A stretch of DNA of 64,000 nucleotides from Spisula solida (Eukaryota > Mollusca > Bivalvia > Venerida > Mactridae), in assembly GCA_947247005.1 (NCBI GenBank), contig OX365956.1:15830089-15894088 (forward strand), read 5' to 3'. A program made the position numbers and the translations under genes. Below, piece after piece: positions 9,626 through 20,330 of this stretch (position 1 is the first letter of the stretch; each line of letters starts with the position of its first letter). The notes below the pieces were generated by a model. It did no database searches, was not told the DNA's origin, and worked only from the letters and a program-made list of their open reading frames with translations.

Positions 9626-11649
9626 GAGTTTCAATGTTGTTATATAAGTGCTGTTAAGTATATAGGTTGTGAAACAAGATAGATCTATTCTGAATGAACA
9701 TATTAATATTTTCGATACATATTTATATACCTTCAAACATGTTATTAACATTCGATTCTCATTTAACATTCTAAAACGTCAGTCAATTAACACACTTTTC
9801 GTTAAGTGGTCTCATAAGAACCCGATGGATTGAAAACAGAAATGGAAACAAGTTGGAAACGTTAAAAAACATGAAGACGGTTTATAATAGAAAGCTCAGA
9901 GGAAATATTAACCTTACTTTATCATGATGAGAATGTCAATTACATTTATTTTTGACATTGACAATTTACACCTGTGCGTTGAGTTTGAATTGTTCTGTTT
10001 TCTGCTACATTAGCAATGATCACGGGAGTTAGAACTCGGTTGTATGTTTGTGATCCGTGAATCTTCATTACAGACGACATTGTGTTACAAATACTAAAAT
10101 TACTGTTAAATTTAATCAAGACAATTTATACCCATATTATAATTCGATCGGGGTGACGCGTTTCCAATCGACTCGAGGTAAAAATACATTTTACATTTCT
10201 GTAATAAAACGACTGTACGTGTGTTCCTTACATACGTATAGACTAAATATAATAAACTCCGAGTTTCTACTGGGTCATGTGTTTTGTTTTGTTCTTTTTA
10301 TGGGAAAATACTTCATAGAGACAGTTCACACTGCTAAATCCACCCAGTTCACACCGTCGGTAAAATGCTCTTGACAACCAACCTACGAGTCCCTGATAGC
10401 CAATATTACGTTGTTTTGATATTGTGTACTATAAGGTCATATATTTTAGCTGTAACACAAAATTAATGTCAATGGCTTGTGGTACGTTCACGAATGGCTT
10501 AATTTGGCCATGTGCTTTTTAAAAAAGAATATTTAATGCATGTTCCTACCAATCTGTCTCAAACTTGTAATAACTATACAATGCTTTTAAAAAACATTGA
10601 CATGCATACCTTAAGTCTTCTGTCTTCAGTTCTGGCCCCGATCTCCTGAAGCATCTCTCGTAAATATATCAACTCAAAACAGATTCAGAATTTTAGATTA
10701 TTATGATGTTTGAACTCTTGAATATATACTGTAATAAACTCAGAATGACGTGTCAGTGTTGCGATGCCAATTTTTTTGAGCCATGCCTTTCGTGGAAATT
10801 ATTTCAATGACACCTGACAATATTTGAGATGAGATTAAGCTTAAGTTGAGATGCATCCGGAGATCCAGGTTGGTATTTAACATCAATCATTTCGGTTCAG
10901 TAAACTATCGGCCTTATATGGATGAAAAATGATTACAAAACGGAGTAAACCTCAATGATACCAGACACACACGAACGTACATACAATGTATACGGTAACT
11001 AGGCAGGTTGAGAAAGTGAATGTTTAACAAGTACGTCTCCGTGAAATACTTCTTAGGGGTATTTTTGTCATCAAGGTATTTTAGTTTAGACATGTAACCG
11101 TGGTGTGACAGATAAAAAAAGATGTGTTATCTATCACACAGGTATGCGTTTGCACGGAAAACTAAATAAAAGATTTCATCACCCATGGACTCCATGAGTT
11201 TGTATAAACACTATCAAATTATTAAGTATTCATGCTTCAATTGTCCGATTGCTATTATCTTTTTACACATTCACACATTGTTTGGCAAAGAAACTTTATT
11301 TGCAACCTTTATGTGCGTAGCTACAGGTAGATTTCCTCGTTCACATATCTTTCACAACCTCGCTATTGTTGATCAGAAACCAAGTACGGACACTGGAAAG
11401 ACATTGTAGTACAATGTATGCATTACAAAGCACCAAATGAACTGTAATTTTTTTAATTAAAAACTCTCACGAGAATACGAATTCTAGACAATGAGATTGA
11501 ACATATTAAATAATAATTACTACGAATTATGTTCACACATTGTCAAGTACAGTCACTGTAGAACTTTCCCTGGTACATTTTATTATATTGTATTATATTA
11601 AATTAGGTATGAGCCGGAGTGTCGTTATAATAACAAGGGCATTTCGACT
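9626..11649. other. 3' side of the neuropeptide gene and non-coding unit sequence
   Basis: Collinear with 57137-60880 in unit 3, and from about 10000 onward with 38011-40920 in unit 2. It includes the gene's 3'-untranslated region. The empty site for the 133-bp repeat of unit 3 is at 9881-9884, and the empty TA site for the units 2/3 mariner-like element is near 10215. No other gene is seen. Confidence 0.5.
10203..10208 (+). promoter_or_regulatory. Candidate polyadenylation signal AATAAA
   Basis: An AATAAA hexamer lies about 580 bases after the stop codon of the neuropeptide gene, with another at 10251-10256. In AT-rich DNA such hexamers are common, so this is only the nearest candidate. Confidence 0.25.
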
Positions 11650-11779
11650 TATTTTGCCTCTAGTGTGACTAGAGTTGTATGTAGATGAATTATTTGAGTC
11701 TGAAACACATGCTGCTAAGTATTCAAACGACACATCAAGGAAGTCGTTAGCTCTTTGGCTAATTCGTGTTTTCCACCCG

Positions 11780-12085
11780 AATGAGCCAATATTTTATAGT
11801 TATGCCCCATCTTTGATGAGGGGTATATTGCTTTGCACCTGTCGGTCGGTCGAACAAAATGTGTTTCCGTTTAATAACTCAAGAACGCTTTGACCTAGGA
11901 TCTTTTAACTTTATATGTAGGTTCGGGGCTTTACTCAATGTATTGCTTCAGATCGGTTGTCAACCAATGGACGTTTATACCTATATTGAAGGTTAAAGAT
12001 TCACCTTCACAATTGTTTACAACAGGAAAAAAGGGAATCAATAGCATATATTTGAGGCATACGAAAATAGTTATTTTTTACATTT
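11780..12085. repeat. Dispersed molluscan-type repeat (GTCGGTCGGTC, TTTCCGTT..AATAACTCAAGAACG)
   Basis: Holds the ordered words TATGCCCC, ATATTGCTTTGCACCTGTCGG, CGGTCGA, GTGTTTCCGTTTAATAACTC, AAGAACGCTTTGACCTAGGATC and CCTATATTGAAGGTTAAAG. Units 2 (about 41030-41330) and 3 (about 60965-61285) keep a fuller form with AAGGTCAAGGTCACTGTGAC. I recall this as a very abundant non-coding repeat of molluscan genomes. The unit 1 copy has lost the AAGGTCAAGGTCAC half. Confidence 0.7.
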
Positions 12086-12869
12086 CACTAAGCGAAATGT
12101 CCAATAAAAAGGCATGTGAACAAACAATGCATACATGAATGTATAATCACTATACAGACATATATGTAGCAACATGACGATATGATGGCAAATTTCGAAT
12201 ATTGGCGAAATGAGCATGCTAATATAGGTATAATATAATGTAACTAGTCACATATGACTGACAATGATCACAAGTCGACAATAACTATAATAATAATGGT
12301 ATAAAATTCAACACATTCTCACATAATTAACTGGAAACTATTCATTTGAGATGCATTTAAACTTAGTTCATGCTGTTTAGAATTAACATTCAACAAACCC
12401 CCACAAACAAGAGCAATTCAAGAAGCTGCTCAGTCATATGAGTGAAGCAATACAAAGTAGGCAGTTAAAATGAAAATTAACACCAGTGTAAGGGTATAAA
12501 TAACGTGTTCATACTCTTGTACACGTCAATTTTTCAAATACATAATGACAACATGCACAGTGTTAATGAAGTTATCAAACCCCGTATAGTGAACTCTAAT
12601 TTACTTGAACAAAAACAAGAAGTGGGTAAATGCAATTAAACGTATGCAATTTACTTAAAGCCTTGTATATATTCAATAAACTCTTAACTAATTTGCATAT
12701 AATTATACTTACGAGCAGTGCTCTTTGTTTTGTTTCAGTTTTTAAATTTTCACTTAGTCGAAAGTCTTATCTGTGTTCATTTGGACCAAAGGTGAACGAC
12801 AAGCACAGTTCACAGACGCAATTGGAACAGTCAGGAATAACAACGAGTCGTCCCCATTTGTAAAAAAAA
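12086..12869. other. Non-coding unit sequence
   Basis: From about 12300 it is collinear with 41840-42400 and 61790-62440. At 12130-12300 unit 1 has sequence unlike the GC-richer 180-bp block that units 2 and 3 hold at about 41640-41825 and 61595-61780. No gene is recognised. Confidence 0.45.
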
Positions 12870-13005
12870 GATAATTACAATGTCGGACAGGGAAGAAAGC
12901 ACTCACAGCAACGAGCAGAGCACAGAAACGTACAAGACACAATGCCCTAAACATAAATATAGAAAATGAATTGCTCAAGTCCCAGTATAACATGAACTGT
13001 ATAAT
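12870..13005 (-). repeat. Dispersed CTGTCCGAC-type repeat, minus orientation
   Basis: On the plus strand reads TGTCGGACAGGGAAGAAAGC, GCAGAGCACAGAAACGTACA, CACAATGCCCTAAACAT. The same position is occupied in units 2 (42420-42550) and 3 (62455-62585), so this copy predates the duplication. Confidence 0.65.
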
Positions 13006-13648
13006 CAAGATACTGGCGTCGAACTGCAAATAAATGTTGTTTACAAACTCTCGAACATGGTATAGCGTGTTACCTTAAATGAGGCAATTCAACCAGTTGA
13101 GTCCGTGCAATAAATAACTAATATATTAAACTAATATATTATTAATTTCCGGTAAAGTAAGGTGATGGTTAGAGATACAATAGATCAAGATATAATACAA
13201 TTGGAGGTAATTAGTTATTTTATATTAGTTAAAACAATGCCTTCGTTGGTTGTACTTTGCAATATAACAACGCTATTTGTACACCTTAAGTACTTACACT
13301 GCTGGTAGGTGCAGAGAGTTCAACAAAAACATCTAAGTCGATATTTAAGAACAAGAATGTTCGACTGTAAAGACAGATTCGCAGTTCAGATGACATATTT
13401 GACTGTTCGAATTGGCATAAGTTTGCTGCATAAGCCTTATTACATTCGAGTTATTACACTGCAAATACATACTACATTTGTATCTTACAATATCGCATTC
13501 AATTGTAATATGTGTTTGCCATTTAAACACATGTTAAATAATCTCTCCTCGAAGTTTTTTTTGAATAAACTAAATTCGCAAATTATATCTATTGCATCTA
13601 GCGTAAATATTGGACAATCTCTGAAACTCTGTTGAACATTACTATATA
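13006..13648. other. Non-coding unit sequence
   Basis: Collinear with about 42555-43090 and 62590-63130. The open stretches on both strands here are broken in the other units. Nothing recognised. Confidence 0.45.
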
Positions 13649-14325
13649 CAGTATTACCTGGTTTATCCGGCATCCCATCGGACCAGATAAGTGTGCCGGA
13701 TAAAGCAGTGTGCCGGTAAAACCAGGTTTTATAGAAATACATACATGTATAACAAATATTAAAGGTATCCTATGGCATTAGTATTTATATGTCATTGTAC
13801 TAATGATGTAAGTTATTATGCCCCCATGATAATGAGAAATGCGGGAACATTTGGTATATTCCACAAATGTGGATTAATCAGACATTCACCATTTATCAGT
13901 GATGTTTAGTACAAAACTGACCGTATCTGTTTACTTTAGTAATGTGTAAAACCAATGTTGCAATAGTTGACCAAACCGGTTCATGTGTATAAACATCACA
14001 GTATCTTGGGCGCACTATAGTCATAAAATAGTTGTTAATTCAACTTAATTGGTGTTTGTTTGTTTGTTTTTTTAAATATTATGTGCAAAATCATTTGCTG
14101 ATGATACCTATCTTATTGGCATTATCTATAATGCCGGGTAATTAAGTGTTAAACACACTATTTATCAATTGTCGGGACTGACAAACAATTCCGGATAACG
14201 GTTAAAGCAGGTTCCGTTAAAGTCCATCTAATAGAAATATAATGGAGTTCTGCCGGGACAGACAAACCATGCCGGTTAAGACAAGTTGCAGGTAAAACAG
14301 GTTCCGGGTAAACCAGGTTATACTG
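13649..14325. mobile_element. TA-flanked MITE, pogo/Tigger-like termini
   Basis: A 677-bp element starts CAGTATTACCTGGTTTATCC and ends GGGTAAACCAGGTTATACTG, its near reverse complement. TA flanks it at 13647-13648 and 14326-14327. The inside repeats GCCGG(T/A)TAA and CAGGTT words near both ends. Units 2 (about 43078-43090) and 3 (about 63128-63140) show the unoccupied TA site reading ATGTACCAGG. TA duplication and CAGT-type ends fit Tc1/pogo-type elements; there is no transposase. Confidence 0.85.
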
Positions 14326-14483
14326 TACCAGGTACGAAATGTATATGGCTCTTTTTCTTGCGATCCCAGAAAGTTACAGACAATGAACATCAACCCGGGT
14401 ATGAAAAGAGATGTATTGGCAGGAAGGTTTTTATTAATACCATTAACATAACAAAATGGACATTGAGTTATTGCCAATTTATA

Positions 14484-14525
14484 GGAGATTTTTTTCAAAA
14501 CCGAAGGTTTTGAAAAAACATCTCC
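14484..14525. repeat. 42-bp hairpin at the left edge of the unit 1 insertion
   Basis: The arms GGAGATTTTTTTCAAAACC and GGTTTTGAAAAAACATCTCC pair almost fully around a GAA loop. Confidence 0.8.
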
Positions 14526-15245
14526 GAGACGTCTGAGTTTGGCTTTTTCCTAAATCAGCAGCCTATAAATGTCGTAGAGGCCGTACCAATTGTCTTCCCG
14601 GCAATCGTAACTACTCGGGTCTTTCCGTCATCGGCCGAAGTTTCGCCCCACTAATAGCTGAAAAGGTATGGATTGCCGGTCTCATCGAAGATCCGCAGTG
14701 ACGTACGAGAGTAGTTATGATTGGTACGAGGATTCAACCATTATTGTAATCTCAAATTAGTTGAAAACTGACAATTCGTAGCTGAACTTCTGTATTTTTT
14801 AGGTTTTCTGAACATCTGCAGATTTCAAATTACGCTATACAAAATAAATAAATAATCCCGGGTCCGGAGCGATAGCCAGGTAACAGGGGAAGTAACTCAA
14901 CATTCTACGTGATTGCATTCGTCTGAGACGCCGACCATCGATTACACGATGTAAGTACTTGTTAAGCAAGGAAAATCGTCTTTAATACTCGCAATTAGCA
15001 TACTTATACAATAAAATCAACATCCGATGACGTATGTTGTTATTAAAGGTTTGGTAAGTACAACTTTCTACAAATTCCTGTCGTACCCGTTCCTATTCGT
15101 ACCTACGACCGAAATTATTCGTCCAAGTTTCATTAGTTTGTACCAAAACAAAATGTAAAATGACTCTTTGACAATGTTCCGTCTGTATCATGTGTATTGT
15201 GCTTTGGATAGCAATGTTTATTAGATAATTGTAGTACTGTGTACA

Positions 15246-15405
15246 GGATTAAATTACTGATAGGGGAGAAATGTATTTGGCCAGCTTGAACAGTTTTCAA
15301 TTTTTCAACTGAGCCGCTACAGTGTATACTGTACGCGTCCAATACGTTTGACTAATGCCTGGATAGCTCAGTTGGTAAAGTGTTCGCTCTGTTAGCATCT
15401 TGCCT
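15246..15405 (+). mobile_element. tRNA-like SINE fragment, plus strand
   Basis: GGATAGCTCAGTTGGTAAAG (about 15360-15379) is a strong box A. It sits downstream of AGGATTAAATTACTGATAGG, a word that also precedes the tRNA-like element at 16470. A box B does not follow at the normal distance: a minus-strand SINE starts there instead, so this copy looks interrupted or truncated. Confidence 0.45.
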
Positions 15406-15409
15406 ATAG

Positions 15410-15645
15410 TCTAACCAACATGATGTGTGTATGCCTTCACAATAACATTGTTAAAACCACAATTGTTTTGTGCTTGGTTTTCAGAAGTGGAGGTTGGTGA
15501 GTCGGTCTTCGTCATCAGTGCCGATTTAGTTTGATAGGAATTTCCCGTGCCCCGGCAGAGATTCAAACCAGGGACCTCTGGATCGGTACTAAGTTGAGAG
15601 CGCTTATCACTCGACAACTGTTCCACCAAAATGTCTGCCATGAAA
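15410..15645 (-). mobile_element. tRNA-derived SINE, minus strand
   Basis: Read on the minus strand, a box A-like region (AGTTGTCGAGTGATAAGCGC, 15601-15620) is followed by a box B-like GGTTTGAATCTCTGC (15555-15569). A non-tRNA body of about 150 bp follows. The 76-codon open frame through it is most likely accidental. Confidence 0.5.
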
Positions 15646-15764
15646 AGTGAAATTTGAAGACTGCATCGGCAATGTTATGATCTACTTATTCCAATTCATA
15701 TTCACCTTATCGACATTACCGGATAAACATGCGTAATTTCAAAATATATAGGAGCCATGACTAA

Positions 15765-16306
15765 AACCCCTTTCACAATTGTCGTAGGAATGTTTTCGTT
15801 GCACGAGGCTTATGGGTCTACATGGAAATGTACCAATTTGCGCCTGGAAAGGGTGCGATAGCTCTACGATGTATATTTGGGAACTATCGTGCGTCCGCCA
15901 CACGACAGACAGACGTATGATGGTCATGCGATGGTCGCAGGACATAACAATTGACGCGCGAAAGCCTTAAGATGAACAGTTGTAGCACGTCCGTCGTACG
16001 ATAAAAGCATTGTCAAACTATTAGCTGGTTTAAAAAATAAGTTTCAGCAGCTGGGTATAATTAATCAAAACGTCCAACCAAACTCTTTATTTTCAAATAA
16101 TAATAAATATATGCAAATAGGAACTTGCTAAATGCTAGTATTAAACTGAAATACATGTATGCATGATCAATTTAATTATAAAAATGCATTTTGTGGTCCG
16201 ATGGTGTCAAACGCGACAAAATTTCTTAAGTTTGTTGTACGACGGACATAGGATATTCCTCAAATTTACATCTAAGACTCGTCGTATGACAATTGTGAAA
16301 GGGGTT
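15765..16306. mobile_element. MITE with TAA target duplication (Harbinger-like)
   Basis: A 542-bp element starts AACCCCTTTCACAATTGTCG and ends in the matching inverted GACAATTGTGAAAGGGGTT. TAA flanks it at 15762-15764 and 16307-16309. Further inverted similarity (CGTCGTACGA words) extends inward. No transposase is seen. Confidence 0.75.
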
Positions 16307-16465
16307 TAACTTTGATTTTAAAATGTTTGGAAAAATTTATTTGTTACAAGCTTCATTTAAATGAGAGTTAAGAATTTCCCTGAAAAATATGCTAAAAGTG
16401 TCTGTCTGTAGGATGCCTGGAGCTAGTATAGGATTTAATTACTGATAAGGAAGAGAACTTTGTAG

Positions 16466-16556
16466 TAATCCACTTAGCTCACTCAGTAGAGCATTGAACC
16501 TTCTTAATATATAGCAAATGGTTCCAGGTTTGAGCCCTGGTCCGACTACATACTTT
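16466..16556 (+). mobile_element. tRNA-like SINE head
   Basis: Box A-like TAGCTCACTCAGTAGAGC (16475-16492) and box B-like GGTTTGAGCCCTGG (16527-16540) are spaced as in a tRNA. A T-run (TTTTTTA) follows, as at a pol III stop. Acceptor-stem pairing is poor, so a SINE relic is more likely than a working tRNA. Confidence 0.5.
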
Positions 16557-16839
16557 TTTAACCTTGTTTCATTATTAACGTTCCCGTAGATGATACCATG
16601 TACTATTCTGTATAAACTGTTATATATAGTCGGTTATGTTACTGATGTACGCACGTGCGTAACATTAAATATAAATATAAGTCTCAAATTTTCACGAATC
16701 GTGAGGACCCCCAACCATAACCACCAACTTCAAGGCTTATGAGTCAATTCAAGTCTGGCTACGCCCCTGTCGTAGTATTCGATATTACACATTTCTGATT
16801 ATTTGGCTTATTATTCTGACTAATAAATTTAAACATACA

Positions 16840-17260
16840 CCGGAATGGTCATGTAGCGTTGTTGCTCATTTTGGCATACTAATTGGTTAAATTGGGTTGT
16901 TTAAATTGGGTCATTCAGCTTGGGCTGTTAAGCTTATTGGAGCTAGGTCATTCTTGGTGACACTCGACTAAGGCTTGTTGCTTGTTGAAACTAAGTCATC
17001 CGGCCGGAGCTTTCGGTGTTTATTTATTATTGTATCTTTCCGCCGTTTTACATTTGAAACTATGTCGTTCTGAGTGGGCATTCAGCCTTTTGATTGCTGA
17101 AACTGTTTCATTCAGATTTTTGACAGCTGGGATTTGGGCGGATCATTTTTCTCACTCGGCTGGGTGTTGGGCATTGTGCCTTGTATATTTTTATGATTTC
17201 GGTGCTCGACTGGTTAAGTAGAGTGTAGCCATCCCTGTCCGACTTAATGTTATCTTTTTG
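16840..17260 (+). repeat. TCATTCAGC-rich repeat ending in the CTGTCCGAC-type repeat
   Basis: GAAACTA..TCATTC(A)G-like words recur every few tens of bases, then GGGATTTGGGCGGATC and the dispersed unit GTTGGGCATTGTGCCTTGTA ... GGTGCTCGACTGGTTAAG ... CCCTGTCCGACTTAATG. The same combination occurs at 54480-54865. Confidence 0.6.
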
Positions 17261-17586
17261 CTCAGCATCCTAACTGCAAAAAAACACATCCTAAGCAATA
17301 CCAGTAAATTTTCTGGCTGCAGAAAACTATTCAACTTTTTTTATTTTATTTGATGTAAACATATAAAATGTTTATTGCCAATGCAATAATAATAATGTGG
17401 CATAATTTGATTTGTTCTTTCCCTGCATGCATTAATTCTAATCGTGAAAGTACGGCCATCTCAGTTTGTCTACTAAATAGTGCAATGCATAAAGCCGGGG
17501 TGATCAGAATTACATACATTTGAACAACCTCAGGTCTTTCAGCTCTTTGATTCCTGTTTACCCTTAAGTACATGACTGTAGTTAAA

Positions 17587-17730
17587 ATGCATACATGTTT
17601 CTTTATGTAAACTGTACATACATAGATACATACAATCTACATTAATTTATTAATTAAGATGTATACATGATTCTTTATGTAAACTGTACATACATAGATA
17701 CATACAATCTACATTAATTTATTAATTAAG
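17587..17730. repeat. Two tandem 72-bp copies
   Basis: Units 17587-17658 and 17659-17730 differ at only two or three bases and end in TAATTTATTAATTAAG. This is a recent local duplication. Confidence 0.92.
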
Positions 17731-18004
17731 AAAGAAAAAATCTCCGTTAAAGGCCATGCCTTAGTTCATATTAGTAACATTCACGAAACTAGTTGAAATG
17801 CATGGTTCATAGAATGGACGCTACAGTATTAAAGCACAATAGGAAACAGCTTCTAAAATACCCTCAGCTAATAACACTACAGGATCGCTCAACATTATGT
17901 TTTAGTACCTTTGAAGTAGGCTTACAACATTGTATACGCTAGTACGTATGCATCATTTAACAGATGCCACCCAGTAGATCAATGTTTTATGGTCACTCTT
18001 TATA

Positions 18005-18170
18005 CAAGGAGTGCTCAGCAAGTTTTGGGATATGTAATGTAATATTTTTATTTTGTCTTTATATATTTGTGTACAGCCCTCAATGTCATATGTTAGAAGG
18101 TTACGTATATGTGATATTATTGAGGTTGTGATGAATCAATTTAATGTTTATAGGAGGTGGTATCCAGATT
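18005..18170. mobile_element. Mariner-type relic, unit 1 copy
   Basis: TA followed by CAAGGAGTGCTCAGCAAGTT is the decayed counterpart of the TACGAGGGGTGTTCGGAAAG end seen at 43478 in unit 2. This copy lacks about 100 bp of interior present in units 2 and 3. The right part (GGAGGTGGTATCCAGATTTA) matches about 43735. Confidence 0.4.
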
Positions 18171-20229
18171 TACCCGGTCTGTACCGATTACTACAACACT
18201 ATTTGTTGCAAAGCATAAAACACAACACAGTTACATTAAACATTTTGTGACATTTCCCGTAACATTTTAAGTGATTTACTCAAATGACAATGGTACAATA
18301 CATAACACTGCACAGTAGGTGAACGCTGAGCCGGGACACATTATATGGCTTCGTGTGCCGTCGTTTGAAAAAAGTACATACTTCACGATTTTAGCTTGTT
18401 TAAACAGTCATTTCATGCCGAGAAATCAATCAGTAATGGCATAATAAACATGTCTTAATACCAAATGAGAAGTTTTTCACTCAATAATGTATGTTCTATT
18501 TTAACGTTCAACGATGAATCCAATGCTCTTATTCGGCATCGTTTTGTGGCGCGTCTGTACTATCCGCTGGTAATTTTCACACATTTTCTGAACGTTTAAC
18601 ACAAATTTAAGTGGGTCATGCTTTCTTCGAGGCATATTACTTTAACAGTTTCACAATAAAAACTTGTTTAATAAACATCTTACAAAACAAGTCTTTAGAT
18701 TTCAGTCACTTGACGATTAAATAGATAAAAACTTTTCAATTTAACATAGTCTGATATTTTATAACGCATGTTTCATGATGGTAATAGAAACACTTTGACG
18801 TTATTTGCAAGATACACCTGCAGCTTTGGTGCTTCAGTTATATTCCAGTGTTTTATCACATGGGGGTTTTAATTTCTTCCTAAATCCCTCTGACTTTGAA
18901 TGTTATCTGATCAGATATTAGATAGATTATACAAAAAAATTCGACAGCCATTTGAAAGTCGAAAATTAAATGTCACATATTAGGCGAACAGTAAACATCC
19001 ATTCATACATTACACAAATTAAAGTGAAATTCAACCGTTTTGCGTTGTAATATCGCAGGCTTAGAATTAGAGGGTCATAAGTACAAAATCAATATTTTGA
19101 GAAAACAAGAAAAACCTGTGTGAAAACTACTCTTTCCTTATGGAAAAACAAGCTTTTTAACCTTCAATATGGTCAGCATGATCACTTCCGATTTCCATGA
19201 AAACAGGCTCATAAGAAGCGTATTGAGATGCAGATTTCAAATAAATATGAGTCTAAAAATGTTGACCTTCTAATTCTAGCCAAGGATAACCCGTTTCGTA
19301 CGATATAGCATCAGGTGCCACTATACATGACAATGTGCACATGTTACATGTACGTAACTAAAAAAACATGAATAATTACTCAGATCTATGGAACAGTAAT
19401 ACGTAGACTTTAAAATCACTTACTACTATGTGCATAGTATTTCGTGGATTTTGGTGAAACGGAATTTCGTGGCGTCGTAAATTTGTTGATTACAAAACGT
19501 GGAAGGGTGGTCCTTGTTCGGTGTTTGATAAATCAATCATGTATGGTAATTAGAAATAACGATTTAACCCCAAAGAAAAAAAATGATAATGTGCAACCTG
19601 GTTATACTCGGTAACACAGTCTCAAATCAATATTAAATGAATGAAGAAATCGAGGAATGATATGACACAGACAATTGATGTAATTTGAAGACTGGGTTTG
19701 GGCGCTATATAGACTATAGTCTAGTCTGGTTCGATTATCTGCGCATGCCTGGTTTCTCCAGGCGCCAATACTCATAATTTCTTTTGCATAGTTTCAAGAT
19801 TGCGCAGATAAAACAAGAAAACAAACGACCTAACGATAGTTCACCATAGTTTAACCACTGTTTTCGCAGTCTCGAGTTGACCTATGGTAACTATACTATT
19901 AATTATTTCCAAAACCTAGTCAAAACGTAATACATGTAATGGATATGAGATGACTCTTTGTAACAATTTCTTACTCCAATTCTAAAGCCTGAGTGACTGC
20001 CATTCTTAATGCATATCAGAATAGCTTATAGAGAGACACTTGATGAAATATTTCTATGGCATCCTATGTATTATATATGTCATTGCTTGTTTTTTATGGT
20101 CGAACACTATCACGACGCAACATATCATTTCAAGCTCCAAACAGTGACACAAATAATAATTTTCAAACTTAAATCGTCTTTCAAACATGATGAACATCGT
20201 TCATATTCGTCAGGGGACAATTTCATGCA
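18171..20229. other. Unit 1-specific non-coding sequence
   Basis: From about 18410 this has no counterpart in unit 2, which passes from about 43980 to the equivalent of 20430. It holds a MITE (19058-19281). It also holds a TTTCGTGGATTTT / GATTACAAAACGTGGAAGGG segment (19440-19510) similar to 28860-28925. No gene is recognised. Confidence 0.45.
19058..19281. mobile_element. MITE, GGCTTAGAATGAGA family, diverged copy
   Basis: Starts GGCTTAGAATTAGAGGGTCA and ends GACCTTCTAATTCTAGCC in inverted orientation. The interior (AAAATCAATATTTTGAG, AACAAGCTTTTTAACCTT, GGCTCATAAGAAGCG) matches 23722-23959 and 46988-47186. Confidence 0.65.
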
Positions 20230-20330
20230 GAGCTAGCAATTTATACACTGTTCTTTGTTCTGTCTCTCGTGCTCTGCTGCTTTTGTTGAATGCTGCCTTC
20301 CCTGTCCGATTTGGTACGGTTTTTGTTTCA
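20230..20330 (+). repeat. Dispersed CTGTCCGAC-type repeat, plus copy
   Basis: CTCGTGCTCTGCTGCTTTTG ... GAATGCTGCCTTCCCTGTCC. It forms an inverted pair with the minus copy at 20690-20770 (TCGGACAGGGAATACAGCAT), about 360 bp away. Confidence 0.6.

Larger units (their letters stand above)
14484..17745. mobile_element. Unit 1-specific 3.3 kb insertion, composite of repeats
   Basis: Unit 1 diverges from units 2 and 3 just before this block and rejoins them near 17786 (compare 43228 and 63273). The left end is a hairpin and both ends carry GGAGATTTTTT / AAAAAATCTCC (14484-14494 and 17735-17745), which may be an 11-bp terminal inverted repeat. Inside are a SINE, a Harbinger-like MITE, a second tRNA-like head, a TCATTCAGC-rich repeat and a 72-bp tandem duplication. 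No coding gene is seen. Whether it arrived as one element is unknown. Confidence 0.5.

Noticed and set aside
16466..16552. Working tRNA gene
   Set aside because: The boxes are present but the acceptor stem does not pair well, and similar flanking words at 15246 suggest a SINE.
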